Source: Eudoraea sp. (GTDB lineage Bacteria; Bacteroidota; Bacteroidia; Flavobacteriales; Flavobacteriaceae). From it: DNA of 49,890 bases. Position numbers and translations under genes: made by a program. The notes beneath the pieces were generated by a model, which saw only the letters and a program-made list of their open reading frames with translations, was not told the origin of the DNA and did no database searches. Positions 7,126 to 15,836 of the stretch are shown one piece after another; positions within the stretch are counted from its first letter, which is position 1; each line of letters begins with the position of its first letter. The stretch is from contig JAHEHU010000011.1 in NCBI GenBank assembly GCA_024639765.1, positions 1 through 49,890 of the forward strand. Reading direction: 5' to 3'.

Positions 7126-8207
7126 TGCTGCAAATTCTCGATTGGTATATTTTGAAGCGATATCTCGTAACCTTCGGGACCATGCTTCTGTTGTTTGTGC
7201 CAATCGGGATCATGCTCAATCTAGCAGAACAGATAGGGAAAATGATAGACAACGAGGCACCCTTGAACGAGATCCTCGTCTATTACATGAATTTTACAAT
7301 TTATATCGGTAACCTGCTGTTCCCCATTTTTCTCTTTCTCTCTATCATATTTTTTACCTCCAAATTGGCAAATAACACGGAGATCGTGGCTATTTTGAGT
7401 TCAGGGGTCTCTTATGGCCGATTTTTACGCCCTTATTGGATCGGAGCTTCTATGGTTGCCATACTTATGTTCTTTATGAGCATGTTCATTGTGCCTAATG
7501 CCAGTGTAGGCTATCATGAATTCAAATTCAAATACCTCAAAAGGGGGAAGCAAGACCGCGTAACAAGCAACATCTTTAATCAGCTGAATGAGAACGACTT
7601 TATCTATGTAAGTAGTTTTGATCCGGATCGCCAGATAGGATATAACTTCACTTTTGAACATTTTGATGAAAACAATGAGCTGTCTGAAAAAATCAGCGCA
7701 GGTAACATTCGCTGGGTGCCTAAAGACAGTGTTTACAGGCTTACGAGTTACACCAATAGAAAGTTAGTGGGGAAGGAAGAGGTGGTGGTCACTAAACGCA
7801 GACTCGACACTATTTTTAATTTTAAAATTGATGATCTTACCCCGGTTTCGTATGTGGCTGAGACCAAAAACCTCTTTGAGCTGAACAAGTTTATTAAGGT
7901 GCAGCGAGATAAAGGGGCTTCCAACATCAATACGTACATCTTAGTGAAATACAAACGATGGGCACTACCGTTAGCAGCATTTATCCTTACAATTATTGGT
8001 GTAGCAGTTTCATCTGTAAAACGCAGGGGAGGTATGGGGATCAATCTGGCCTTTGGAATTGGGGTGGCATTTATTTATATCTTTTTTGACAAGGTATTTG
8101 GTACGCTTGCAGAGCAATCTGGTTTTTCGCCACTGCTGGCAGTGATCATCCCAAACATAGCATTTGGGGTACTTGGTTTCTACCTTCTTCAAAATGCAAA
8201 ACGATAA
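7125..8207 (+). CDS. LptF/LptG-family lipopolysaccharide export permease
   Basis: 360 residues. It has the family layout: two N-terminal membrane segments with an intervening helix (residues about 12-35 and 55-77), a third segment at about 100-122, a large periplasmic beta-jellyroll-like domain (about 125-270), then three C-terminal membrane segments starting at LPLAAFILTIIGVAVS. With LptB it forms the inner-membrane ABC transporter that extracts LPS. A candidate partner ATPase, LptB, is at 42351-43091. The gene starts within the tgt stop codon (TAATG) so translation is probably coupled. I cannot decide between LptF and LptG. Confidence 0.9.
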   Translation: MLQILDWYILKRYLVTFGTMLLLFVPIGIMLNLAEQIGKMIDNEAPLNEILVYYMNFTIYIGNLLFPIFLFLSIIFFTSKLANNTEIVAILSSGVSYGRFLRPYWIGASMVAILMFFMSMFIVPNASVGYHEFKFKYLKRGKQDRVTSNIFNQLNENDFIYVSSFDPDRQIGYNFTFEHFDENNELSEKISAGNIRWVPKDSVYRLTSYTNRKLVGKEEVVVTKRRLDTIFNFKIDDLTPVSYVAETKNLFELNKFIKVQRDKGASNINTYILVKYKRWALPLAAFILTIIGVAVSSVKRRGGMGINLAFGIGVAFIYIFFDKVFGTLAEQSGFSPLLAVIIPNIAFGVLGFYLLQNAKR

Positions 8208-9084
8208 TTTAAAAAATTACCTGCTTCTTCACCTCATTGTCTTTATATGGGGCTTCACTGCGGTATTAGGTAAATTGATCAGCATTGATGCCTTACCACT
8301 TGTATGGTACCGTATGTTCCTGGCAGCCATTTGTATCCTGATCTATTTGCTGATCAAAAAGATCACATTCAGGGTTCCTTCAAAGACACTATTGATCCTG
8401 GTCATTGCGGGAATTACCATTGCACTTCATTGGATCACTTTTTTTAGTGCCATAAAGGTATCCAACGTTTCGGTGGCATTGGCCACTATGGCTACAGGAG
8501 CGTTTTTCGGGTCTCTATTAGAACCCCTGTGGTACGGCAGAAAGATCATTGGGTATGAAGTAGTTTTTGGATTGATTGTGATCCTTGGGCTGTATTTTAT
8601 TTTTAATGTGAGTACAGCATATACCCTTGGGATCATTCTTGCACTTATTTCAGCTTTCTTGGGAGCAGTGTTCACGCTCATCAATGGACAATTGATAAAG
8701 ACGTATAAACCTTCCATCATTGGTTTTTATGAACTTTTAAGCGGGGCCGCATTCATTACTATCTATCTTCTTTTTCAAGCTGGGTTCAGCGCGGATTTCT
8801 TTGATTTAAAATTATCGGATTGGGGATATTTGTTGATCCTTGCCTCCATATGTACGGCCTTTGCCTTTATAGCCTCGGTAAAGATCATGCGGTTTATAAG
8901 TCCATACACCGTATTGCTTACTGTAAACCTGGAACCTATTTATGGAATTCTTCTGGCCTTTGCAATTTTTGGAGAAAGCGAAAAAATGAACGTTTTGTTC
9001 TATGTGGGCGCTGTGATAATTTTACTCACGGTAGTTGCCAATGGCATTTTGAAAAATCGTGATCGATTAAAAAGAATTGGGTGA
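8194..9084 (+). CDS. EamA/DMT-family transporter
   Basis: 296 residues with ten hydrophobic segments in two repeated halves, as in the drug/metabolite transporter (EamA) family: LLLHLIVFIWGFTAVLGKL at the N-terminus, and ISPYTVLLTVNLEPIYGILLA marking the second repeat. It is an inner-membrane exporter or importer of a small metabolite; the substrate is not predictable. The start ATG 8194 lies inside the end of the LptF/LptG gene (14-nt overlap), making it the third gene of the tgt operon. Confidence 0.88.
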   Translation: MQNDNLKNYLLLHLIVFIWGFTAVLGKLISIDALPLVWYRMFLAAICILIYLLIKKITFRVPSKTLLILVIAGITIALHWITFFSAIKVSNVSVALATMATGAFFGSLLEPLWYGRKIIGYEVVFGLIVILGLYFIFNVSTAYTLGIILALISAFLGAVFTLINGQLIKTYKPSIIGFYELLSGAAFITIYLLFQAGFSADFFDLKLSDWGYLLILASICTAFAFIASVKIMRFISPYTVLLTVNLEPIYGILLAFAIFGESEKMNVLFYVGAVIILLTVVANGILKNRDRLKRIG

Positions 9085-9108
9085 CCAAAAAGGTTCCCAT
9101 TAATATTT

Positions 9109-9116
9109 TATATTTG
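9109..9116 (+). promoter_or_regulatory. -7 promoter box for accA
   Basis: TATATTTG matches TAnnTTTG. It lies 29 nt before the accA ATG. No TTG is found at the usual upstream distance, so only the -7 element is supported. Confidence 0.55.
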
Positions 9117-9145
9117 TGGGCCTAATTTAACGAAACGAACACTAG

Positions 9146-10099
9146 ATGGAATATTTGGATTTTGAACTTCCCATTAAGGAGTTAGAGGAACAATTAGAGA
9201 AATGTCAGGTCATAGGTGAGGAGAGTGATGTAGATGTTACCGAGACGTGCAAACAGATCGAGAAAAAGCTTTCCGAAACCCGTAAATCGATCTATAAAAA
9301 TCTAACAGCCTGGCAGCGGGTACAACTGTCGAGGCATCCTAACAGGCCTTATACCTTAGATTATATCAGAGCGATCTGTGGAGAGACCTTTCTGGAACTC
9401 CACGGGGATAGAAATGTAAAGGACGATAAAGCTATGATAGGAGGATTGGGAAAGATCGGAGATCAGAGCTATATGTTCATTGGCCAGCAAAAAGGCTATA
9501 ATACAAAGACCAGACAATTCCGGAATTTTGGAATGGCAAACCCTGAAGGATACAGAAAAGCGCTTAGATTGATGAAATCTGCGGAAAAATTTGGAATCCC
9601 TGTAGTTTGTCTTATTGATACACCCGGTGCCTATCCGGGCATAGAGGCCGAGGAGCGCGGACAGGGAGAGGCCATAGCAAGGAATATACTTGAAATGACC
9701 CGTCTAAAAGTTCCCATCATTGTTGTGATCATAGGAGAAGGTGCCTCAGGGGGTGCCTTAGGTATTGGAGTGGGAGATAAGGTATTGATGCTCGAAAATA
9801 CGTGGTACTCGGTGATCTCACCAGAATCTTGTTCTTCAATATTATGGAGGAGCTGGGAATACAAGGAAATTGCGGCAGACGCCTTGAAACTTACCGCCTC
9901 CGATATGAAAAAATTAAAACTCATTGACGAGATCGTAAAAGAACCAGAAGGTGGAGCCCACGCAAATAGGGATAAGGCTTTTGATATTGTCAAAAACAAA
10001 ATTTCGAAGCATTATGAAGAGCTCCAAAAGTTATCACCAAAGGAGTTGGTTAAAATGCGAATGGAGAAATATGCCGATATGGGTGTTTTCAGCGGCTAA
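9146..10099 (+). CDS. accA: Acetyl-CoA carboxylase carboxyltransferase subunit alpha
   Basis: 317 residues, the usual length for AccA. It transfers the carboxyl group from biotinyl-BCCP to acetyl-CoA with AccD, the first committed step of fatty acid synthesis. An N-terminal helical region ([14 protein letters not shown]) is followed by the crotonase-like carboxyltransferase fold with [20 protein letters not shown], the oxyanion-forming [15 protein letters not shown] and [10 protein letters not shown]. It stands alone between its own promoter box and a terminator, with accD not in the window. Confidence 0.97.
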   Translation: MEYLDFELPIKELEEQLEKCQVIGEESDVDVTETCKQIEKKLSETRKSIYKNLTAWQRVQLSRHPNRPYTLDYIRAICGETFLELHGDRNVKDDKAMIGGLGKIGDQSYMFIGQQKGYNTKTRQFRNFGMANPEGYRKALRLMKSAEKFGIPVVCLIDTPGAYPGIEAEERGQGEAIARNILEMTRLKVPIIVVIIGEGASGGALGIGVGDKVLMLENTWYSVISPESCSSILWRSWEYKEIAADALKLTASDMKKLKLIDEIVKEPEGGAHANRDKAFDIVKNKISKHYEELQKLSPKELVKMRMEKYADMGVFSG

Positions 10100-10123
10100 A
10101 ACACTGGGTTAAAAGCTAGAACG

Positions 10124-10154
10124 AAAACCGAAGTTATTCCACTTCGGTTTTTTT
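10124..10154 (+). terminator. Rho-independent terminator of accA
   Basis: An 11-bp stem AAAACCGAAGT/ACTTCGGTTTT with a 6-nt loop is followed by a T run at 10148-10154. Confidence 0.9.
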
Positions 10155-10157
10155 ACG

Positions 10158-10203
10158 TTATCAACACAAAATCGTAACTTATCAACATATCAATTGTTGA
10201 TGA
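10158..10203. promoter_or_regulatory. Cluster of DnaA-box-like sites upstream of dnaB
   Basis: TTATCAACA occurs at 10158-10166 and again at 10179-10187, exactly 21 bp apart (two helical turns). An inverted near-copy, TGTTGATGA (complement TCATCAACA), is at 10195-10203. TTATCAACA differs by one base from the canonical DnaA box TTATCCACA. The region is AT-rich and lies just before dnaB. It could be a DnaA-controlled promoter or a titration site; that it is an origin is not supported by sequence alone. Confidence 0.4.
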
Positions 10204-10248
10204 CCCGTTAACAACGGGGTTTAATTTTTTAGTAGTAACTTAAGGCTA

Positions 10249-11820
10249 ATGCATACTTTAGCAGCAATGGAAAAACCAAGTCCCGTTATTGGTCATAAAA
10301 TAGGGAAATCTGCCCTTATTAACCTTGAAAAAGGAAAAATACCACCTCAAGCCGTTGATTTAGAGGAGGTTGTGCTTGGTGCTATGATGATAGACAAGAA
10401 AGGCGTAGATGAAGTTATAGACATTCTTCATCCCGATGTCTTCTATAAGGATGCCCATCGCTATATCTACGAAGCGGTCTTCAAATTGTTCGAATCTTCT
10501 GAACCAGTGGATTTATTAACCGTTTCTGCTCAATTACGAAAGGAAGGACGGTTAGATCAGGTAGGTGGTGATTTTTACCTCATAAAACTCACTCAAAAGG
10601 TAGCCAGTTCGGCTCATATTGAGTTCCACGCCAGGATCATTCTGCAAAAATACATTCAGCGTAGTTTAATTAAGATTTCAAGTGAGATCATCGAAGATGC
10701 TTATAATGAGTCTACTGATGTTTTTGATCTCTTAGACAATGCAGAATCAAAATTATATGAGGTTACTCAGGGCAATTTAAAACGCTCTGCTGAAACAGCT
10801 CAAAATTTGGTCATTCAGGCCAAGAAAAAGATAGAAGAAATATCCAATAAAGATGGATTAAGTGGTATTCCTTCCGGATTTGACAAGGTGGATAGACTAA
10901 CTTCGGGATGGCAACCGAGTGACCTCGTGATCATTGCCGCCAGACCGGGGATGGGAAAAACGGCTCTTACGCTTTCCATGGCGAGAAACATAGCGGTGAA
11001 TTCCAATATTCCGGTGGCCTTCTTTTCCCTGGAAATGTCTTCAGTGCAATTGATCACAAGACTTATTTCTTCAGAAACGGGCTTGTCTTCGGAAAAGCTG
11101 CGTACGGGAAGACTGGAAAAACATGAATGGGAACAACTAAATGTAAAAGTAAAAGCACTGGAAACAGCGCCTTTGTTCATAGACGACACGCCATCATTAT
11201 CAATTTTTGATCTACGGGCCAAGGCAAGACGTTTGGCTTCTCAGCATAAGATCAAACTCATAGTTTTGGATTACCTTCAGCTTATGACGGCAGGCGGCAG
11301 TCAAAAAGGAGGGAACAGGGAACAAGAAATTTCTACGATTTCTAGAAATTTAAAAGCCCTGGCCAAGGAGCTCAACATCCCTGTTATTGCACTCTCACAA
11401 TTGTCGCGGGCAGTGGAAACGCGAGGAGGGAGCAAGCGGCCTATACTTTCAGATCTCAGGGAATCTGGTGCCATAGAGCAGGATGCAGATATAGTTTCCT
11501 TTATATATAGACCCGAATATTACAAAATAGATGAATGGGATGATGAAGAACGTACTCCTACTCAAGGACAGGCAGAATTCATTGTTGCAAAGCACCGAAA
11601 TGGAGGCTTAGATAATATTAGGTTAAAGTTCATTGGACAACTAGGTAAATTTGATAACTTGGATGACTTTGATTCTCCTTTCGAATTTCAGTCAAAAATG
11701 AATGCCGATGGGGATAATCCGTTTATTACGAAAAATCTTCCGAACGCTGATGAAGCCTTTGGAAGTTCAATGAACGACAATCCAGATCTAGACACGGATG
11801 ATAACGAAGTCCCATTTTAA
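10249..11820 (+). CDS. dnaB: Replicative DNA helicase
   Basis: 523 residues. The N-terminal DnaB domain (DLEEVVLGAMMID onward) is followed by the RecA-like helicase domain with Walker A ARPGMGKTAL (about 227-237), SLEMSS, Walker B LIVLDYLQLM, and the sensor/arginine region DLRESGAIEQDADIV. An acidic C-terminal tail ends the protein. It unwinds DNA at the replication fork in the cytoplasm as a hexamer. ATG 10249 and ATG 10267 (MEKPSPVIG) are both possible starts; homologues vary at this end. DnaA-box-like sites lie directly upstream. No intein is present. Confidence 0.97.
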   Translation: MHTLAAMEKPSPVIGHKIGKSALINLEKGKIPPQAVDLEEVVLGAMMIDKKGVDEVIDILHPDVFYKDAHRYIYEAVFKLFESSEPVDLLTVSAQLRKEGRLDQVGGDFYLIKLTQKVASSAHIEFHARIILQKYIQRSLIKISSEIIEDAYNESTDVFDLLDNAESKLYEVTQGNLKRSAETAQNLVIQAKKKIEEISNKDGLSGIPSGFDKVDRLTSGWQPSDLVIIAARPGMGKTALTLSMARNIAVNSNIPVAFFSLEMSSVQLITRLISSETGLSSEKLRTGRLEKHEWEQLNVKVKALETAPLFIDDTPSLSIFDLRAKARRLASQHKIKLIVLDYLQLMTAGGSQKGGNREQEISTISRNLKALAKELNIPVIALSQLSRAVETRGGSKRPILSDLRESGAIEQDADIVSFIYRPEYYKIDEWDDEERTPTQGQAEFIVAKHRNGGLDNIRLKFIGQLGKFDNLDDFDSPFEFQSKMNADGDNPFITKNLPNADEAFGSSMNDNPDLDTDDNEVPF

Positions 11821-11869
11821 GAACAGAAGACCGGCGAGCACATCTTCAATACTTTCCCTTTTTTCTTTT

Positions 11870-11903
11870 TTGGTGCGTGTAGTAACTGAATATTTTACAT
11901 TTG
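11870..11903 (+). promoter_or_regulatory. Putative promoter for the exported AsnB-named protein
   Basis: TTG (11870-11872), a 23-nt spacer and TACATTTG (11896-11903) fit the TTG / TAnnTTTG pattern at its long end. It points to the TTG at 11921 as the start codon, 17 nt downstream. Confidence 0.5.
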
Positions 11904-11920
11904 GTTTTCGAAAAAAGCAC

Positions 11921-13174
11921 TTGCTTTTAATACTTGTATTTCTTAGTTGTACTTTATCTTCCATGGCATCTATGATCCTAATCCCCATGGATGCGGAAAG
12001 CCAGGAAAATCATTTAAAAGCATATGGGATAACCTTCTGGATCCTCACAAAGGAACAAAAAGTTCAGTGGTTGCTGAATTACCGTGGAGGTTCATTTTTA
12101 TTGCCGGATGGAGAGGCAATACGCAGTGAATGTCAAATAAGAGGGGTTTCCTATGAGGTAATTTCGGATTCGCAGGCGGAAGCCATTTTAGATGCCATAG
12201 CCAGTCCTTCACAGAATCAGGAGGCTGTTATCCTGGAGAAGGCTCCAAAAATAGCCGTCTATAGCCCTAAAGAAAATCAGCCATGGGATGATGCCGTTAC
12301 AATGGTATTGACCTATGCCGAAATCCCCTATGTTACGATGTATGATGAAGAGGTCCTGGATGATCAGCTGGCCCTTTATGATTGGTTGCACTTGCATCAT
12401 GAAGACTTTACAGGGCAATACGGAAAATTTTATCAGGCCTATCGTTCCCAACCCTGGTATATTGAGGGGAAACTTAATGCAGAAGCACTGGCTGCCAGGT
12501 TGGGATATTCTAAGGTTTCCGAAGAAAAAGGGGCAGTGGCATTAAAGATCAGGAATTATGTTATTGGTGGAGGCTTTATGTTCGCAATGTGTTCTGCCAC
12601 AGATAGTTTTGATATTGCCCTGGCAGCACAAGGAGTAGATATTTGTGAGCCCATGTTCGATGGGGATCCTTCAGAGCCTAATTACCAAAGCAAGTTAAAT
12701 TTTGGAAGTACGTTCGCCTTTGAGAATTTCAACCTGGAAAGAAATCCACTGCGGTATGAGTTCTCTAGCATAGATATGACCAACAAGCGACGCAATGTAC
12801 CCAGGGAGTCAGATTATTTTTCTTTGATGGATTTCTCTGCCAAATGGGATCCGGTGCCTACTATGCTTTGTCAGAATCATACCTCTTTGGTCAAAGGATT
12901 TATGGGGCAAACGACTGCTTTTGAAAGAAGTGAGATAAAACCCATAGTACTGGTGTTGGGTGAAAATAAACTCAATGGAGAAGCACGCTATATCCATGGT
13001 ATCAAAGGAAAGGGCTTTTTTACCTTTTATGGGGGGCATGATCCGGAAGACTACCAACATAGGGTTGGAGACCCAAAGACCGAATTGGAATTACATCCTA
13101 ATTCTCCGGGATATCGGCTTATTTTAAACAATGTGCTCTTTCCAGCTGCGCGGAAGAAGAAACAAAAAACCTAA
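11921..13174 (+). CDS. Exported protein commonly named 'asparagine synthetase B' in flavobacteria; function unknown
   Basis: About 417 residues. Homologues in Flavobacteriaceae are usually called asparagine synthetase B, but I see neither an N-terminal cysteine nucleophile (MC...) nor the SGGxDS pyrophosphate loop of true AsnB. Instead there is a hydrophobic N-terminal leader (LLILVFLSCTLSSMAS) followed by the conserved block MILIPMDAESQENHLKAYGI, indicating export. Later blocks include WLLNYRGGSFLLPD, AMCSATDSFDIALAAQGVDI and FFTFYGGHDPEDYQH. The start is uncertain: TTG 11921 fits the promoter box, GTG 11873 would add a KK-containing N-terminus, and ATG 11963 would remove the leader. It ends 4 nt into the convergent HAD gene. 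Confidence 0.75.
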   Translation: MLLILVFLSCTLSSMASMILIPMDAESQENHLKAYGITFWILTKEQKVQWLLNYRGGSFLLPDGEAIRSECQIRGVSYEVISDSQAEAILDAIASPSQNQEAVILEKAPKIAVYSPKENQPWDDAVTMVLTYAEIPYVTMYDEEVLDDQLALYDWLHLHHEDFTGQYGKFYQAYRSQPWYIEGKLNAEALAARLGYSKVSEEKGAVALKIRNYVIGGGFMFAMCSATDSFDIALAAQGVDICEPMFDGDPSEPNYQSKLNFGSTFAFENFNLERNPLRYEFSSIDMTNKRRNVPRESDYFSLMDFSAKWDPVPTMLCQNHTSLVKGFMGQTTAFERSEIKPIVLVLGENKLNGEARYIHGIKGKGFFTFYGGHDPEDYQHRVGDPKTELELHPNSPGYRLILNNVLFPAARKKKQKT

Positions 13175-13977
13175 TCAAGGCTCCTCAATAAATTTTCAAG
13201 GATGTTTTCAACACCAAATTGATCATTGCTTTCCGTTCTGTATTTGGCTGCTTTCAGTACATTGGGATGGGCATTGGCCATTGCAAAGCTATAGTCCGAA
13301 AGGGCCATCATCTCCAGATCGTTGTTATAATCTCCAAAAACGAGGGTTTCAGTAGGCCCAACACCTAATTGGTTCTGTATTTTTTGCAGGGCGTATCCCT
13401 TATGGGCATTAGGATGGGAAATATCTACCCAGTGCTGACCGGATATCTTTACCATAAGAGATTGTTCAAAAGGGGCAACAAGTGGATAGATATACTTTTC
13501 GGAACTATTAAAATGGTATGCAGCTACTTTCATGATCTCTTCTTCAAAGTTATACAGATCATCAATGATCTGAAATTCTGTATAATACTCTTTTAAGATC
13601 CTAAGAAAATCCTCTGAATGTCCAGAAACAAAGGCGTTATCTCTTGCGCACAGAACCGGGTGTACATCCTTATTTCCCTTTAGGGAATCTAGAATTGTAT
13701 TTTTTGAAGATCTATTCAGAGGGGTTCTGATGATCTCACGGTCAGCATACATAGCCAGACCTCCATTTTCAGCAATCACATAGATCTCGTCCTTAATTGG
13801 CTGTAGTTTGGAAACAATACTGGTATACTGCCTGCCACTGGCCGCCGCAAAATGAATACCCTTAGCGCTCAAGGCTTCGTAAAGACGGAAAAACTGAGGA
13901 CTAACTTCATGCCTGGAATTTAGCAGCGTGCCATCCATATCCGTTACCACTAATTTTATACAGGAAAGATCTATCAA
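13171..13977 (-). CDS. Cof-type HAD-IIB family phosphatase
   Basis: About 268 residues. It carries all four haloacid dehalogenase motifs: DMDGTLL (nucleophile Asp), ASGRQ, the lysine in MVKISG, and FGDYNNDLEMM. The large cap domain between motifs II and III is the IIB type of the Cof/YbjI family, cytoplasmic sugar-phosphate or cofactor phosphatases; the substrate is unknown. No ATG exists at the N-terminus. TTG 13977 (MIDLSCIKLVV) resembles the usual family start; TTG 13986 is an alternative. The -7 box at 13996-14003 would place the transcript start near 13989, which favours 13977. Confidence 0.88.
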   Translation of the reverse strand: MIDLSCIKLVVTDMDGTLLNSRHEVSPQFFRLYEALSAKGIHFAAASGRQYTSIVSKLQPIKDEIYVIAENGGLAMYADREIIRTPLNRSSKNTILDSLKGNKDVHPVLCARDNAFVSGHSEDFLRILKEYYTEFQIIDDLYNFEEEIMKVAAYHFNSSEKYIYPLVAPFEQSLMVKISGQHWVDISHPNAHKGYALQKIQNQLGVGPTETLVFGDYNNDLEMMALSDYSFAMANAHPNVLKAAKYRTESNDQFGVENILENLLRSLD

Positions 13978-13995
13978 GAGATACAATTTAAGTTA

Positions 13996-14003
13996 CAAAG
14001 GTA
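13996..14003 (-). promoter_or_regulatory. -7 promoter box for the HAD phosphatase
   Basis: On the minus strand TACCTTTG matches TAnnTTTG. It lies 18 nt from the TTG at 13977. I see no TTG at the expected -33 distance. Confidence 0.5.
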
Positions 14004-14066
14004 TTTCTAATGTTTAATTTCTTGGCATCTTTGGAAAAGTATTCTAATTGATAAAACCATAATGCC

Positions 14067-14489
14067 ATGAAGATGCTTCAGAAAGAACTGATATTACCCT
14101 CTTACGGTAGGGGAGTACATTTGATCACAGAGCAGATCACTGCTGAATTTTCCGAACTAAAAAAGATTGAAATGGGCATGGCCCAGGTATTTATAAAGCA
14201 CACCTCTGCCAGTCTGACCATCAATGAAAATGCTGATCCCACGGTAAGGACCGATTTTGAAAAACATCTGAATGTGATGGTTCCCGAAAACGCACCATAT
14301 TATATACACACTTACGAGGGCCCGGATGATATGCCTGCCCATATTAAAGCTTCACTTATGGGATCGTCTGTTTTGATCCCAGTTACAAATGGCGGCTTTA
14401 ACCTGGGTATTTGGCAGGGTATTTATCTGTGTGAGCACAGGAATAGAGCTCAAGGCAGGAAACTACTGCTCACCGCCTGGGGTGTATAG
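14067..14489 (+). CDS. YjbQ / UPF0047 family protein
   Basis: 140 residues, the full length of this widely conserved family. The hallmark blocks GMAQVFIKHTSASLTINENADPTVRTDFE, DDMPAHIKASLMGSS, and GIWQGIYLCEHRN are all present. Some members have been reported to show weak thiamin-phosphate synthase activity, but the physiological role is unresolved. It is transcribed alone and shares a bidirectional terminator with the convergent rplT operon. Confidence 0.93.
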   Translation: MKMLQKELILPSYGRGVHLITEQITAEFSELKKIEMGMAQVFIKHTSASLTINENADPTVRTDFEKHLNVMVPENAPYYIHTYEGPDDMPAHIKASLMGSSVLIPVTNGGFNLGIWQGIYLCEHRNRAQGRKLLLTAWGV

Positions 14490-14521
14490 GCAGAGAAAGA
14501 AATTAAGTTTAGTAGGGTGGT

Positions 14522-14554
14522 AAAAAAAAAGCCCTGCGGATACACAGGGCTTTT
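14522..14554. terminator. Bidirectional terminator between yjbQ-like gene and rplT
   Basis: AAAAGCCCTG and CAGGGCTTTT form a 10-bp stem with an 8-nt loop, flanked by A and T runs. It can serve both convergent transcripts. Confidence 0.88.
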
Positions 14555-14573
14555 AGCGAGATTTATGTTTGTT

Positions 14574-14918
14574 TTATTTTACCTTTTCAACGATGGCCTT
14601 AAAAGCATCAGGATGGTTCATAGCCAAATCGGCTAGTACCTTTCTGTTGAGCTCAATATTATTGGCTTTTACTTTTCCCATAAATTGAGAATAAGACATT
14701 CCGTGCATTCTGGCCCCGGCGTTGATACGGGTTATCCAAAGAGAGCGAAAATTTCTTTTCTTATTTCTACGGTCTCTGTAGGCATAGACCATTGCTTTTT
14801 CTACGGCATTCTTTGCAACGGTCCAAACGTTTTTACGTCTTCCAAAGTAACCTTTGGCTTGCTTCATCACTTTTTTTCTCCTAGCTCTGGAAGCAACTGA
14901 ATTTACTGATCTTGGCAT
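14574..14918 (-). CDS. rplT: 50S ribosomal protein L20
   Basis: 114 residues, the standard length, very basic. It starts [16 protein letters not shown] and includes [19 protein letters not shown] and the C-terminal globular part [17 protein letters not shown]20 is an early 23S rRNA-binding protein essential for 50S assembly and, in several phyla, represses its own operon through mRNA binding. It is the last gene of thrS-infC-rpmI-rplT, 93 nt after rpmI. Confidence 0.98.
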   Translation of the reverse strand: MPRSVNSVASRARRKKVMKQAKGYFGRRKNVWTVAKNAVEKAMVYAYRDRRNKKRNFRSLWITRINAGARMHGMSYSQFMGKVKANNIELNRKVLADLAMNHPDAFKAIVEKVK

Positions 14919-15011
14919 TTTTTCTTAAGTTTTTTTGTAGCAGGCGGCTTTTTAATTTTAGCACTTTTAAGGCCCGGCTCCACGGTTTATAAATTTTACC
15001 TTTTGTTGCGT

Positions 15012-15209
15012 TTATTTCAATCGCAACTGCAGCTTAATGTTATCCGAGTCGGCTTCGTTTACCAATCCGGAATGTGTTAAGCGTAACTTACGCTTTTTGC
15101 TTTTTTTCGTCAGAATGTGACTTTTAAAAGCATGCTTTCTTTTGATCTTTCCAGTGCCCGTAAGCTTAAATCGCTTTTTGGCACTAGACTTTGTTTTCAT
15201 TTTAGGCAT
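15012..15209 (-). CDS. rpmI: 50S ribosomal protein L35
   Basis: 65 residues, basic, with the family signature [27 protein letters not shown] and a C-terminal [12 protein letters not shown]. It lies between infC (37-nt gap) and rplT in the classical infC-rpmI-rplT order. Confidence 0.98.
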   Translation of the reverse strand: MPKMKTKSSAKKRFKLTGTGKIKRKHAFKSHILTKKSKKRKLRLTHSGLVNEADSDNIKLQLRLK

Positions 15210-15246
15210 TGTTCCTTTTATTTTTATTTATCTCGCTTTGGTATTC

Positions 15247-15801
15247 TTATTTTTTTGTTTTCGGGGCAATGAACATGGTCATTCTCTTTCCTTCTAATTT
15301 CGGCATTTGCTCCACTTTCCCGAATTCCTCTAATTCCTGTGCTAACCTCAACAATAATATTTCACCCTTGTCCTTGTACACTATAGATCTTCCCTTGAAA
15401 AAAACGTAGGCCTTTAATTTCGCACCTTCTTTAAGGAACTTTTCGGCGTGTTTCTTTTTAAAGTCGTAATCGTGATCATCCGTGTTTGGACCAAATCGAA
15501 TTTCTTTAACGATCACTTTAGTAGCCTTGGCCTTCATTACCTTTTCTCGCTTTTTTTGCTCGTAAAGGAATTTCTTGTAATCTATGATTTTACATACGGG
15601 TGGATCTGCGTTTGGCGAGATTTCAACCAAATCTAACCCCGATTCTTCTGCCTTATCAAGTGCCTCCCTTATGGGATACACTCCCATCTCTACATTGTCA
15701 CCTACCAAACGAACGTTTGGAGATAAGATTTTTGCATTGATTTTGTGCGGATTTTTGTTTTCCCTTCTGGGTTGGGGCCTAAATCTTCTTCGTATTGCTA
15801 T
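15247..15801 (-). CDS. infC: Translation initiation factor IF-3, with an apparent AUA start
   Basis: 184 residues. IF-3 binds the 30S subunit and rejects initiation at non-standard start codons. The first internal TTG (15706-15708) cuts off the N-terminal domain; reading upstream in frame gives [20 protein letters not shown] and then [15 protein letters not shown], the usual IF-3 N-terminus, and ends at a TAA five codons further. The family-typical start (M)AIRRRF falls on ATA at 15801-15799, and there is no ATG, GTG or TTG between that stop and the conserved sequence. AUU or similar rare starts are known for infC and allow IF-3 to repress its own synthesis. It follows thrS by 35 nt. Confidence 0.92.
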   Translation of the reverse strand: MAIRRRFRPQPRRENKNPHKINAKILSPNVRLVGDNVEMGVYPIREALDKAEESGLDLVEISPNADPPVCKIIDYKKFLYEQKKREKVMKAKATKVIVKEIRFGPNTDDHDYDFKKKHAEKFLKEGAKLKAYVFFKGRSIVYKDKGEILLLRLAQELEEFGKVEQMPKLEGKRMTMFIAPKTKK

Positions 15802-15836
15802 GACTACTTAATTTAAATTAAACTTTATCTATATCG

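Noticed and set aside
10158-10203. Chromosomal origin of replication
   Set aside because: Only three weak DnaA-box-like sites and no dnaA, dnaN or clear unwinding element. Reported as a DnaA-box cluster, not an origin.
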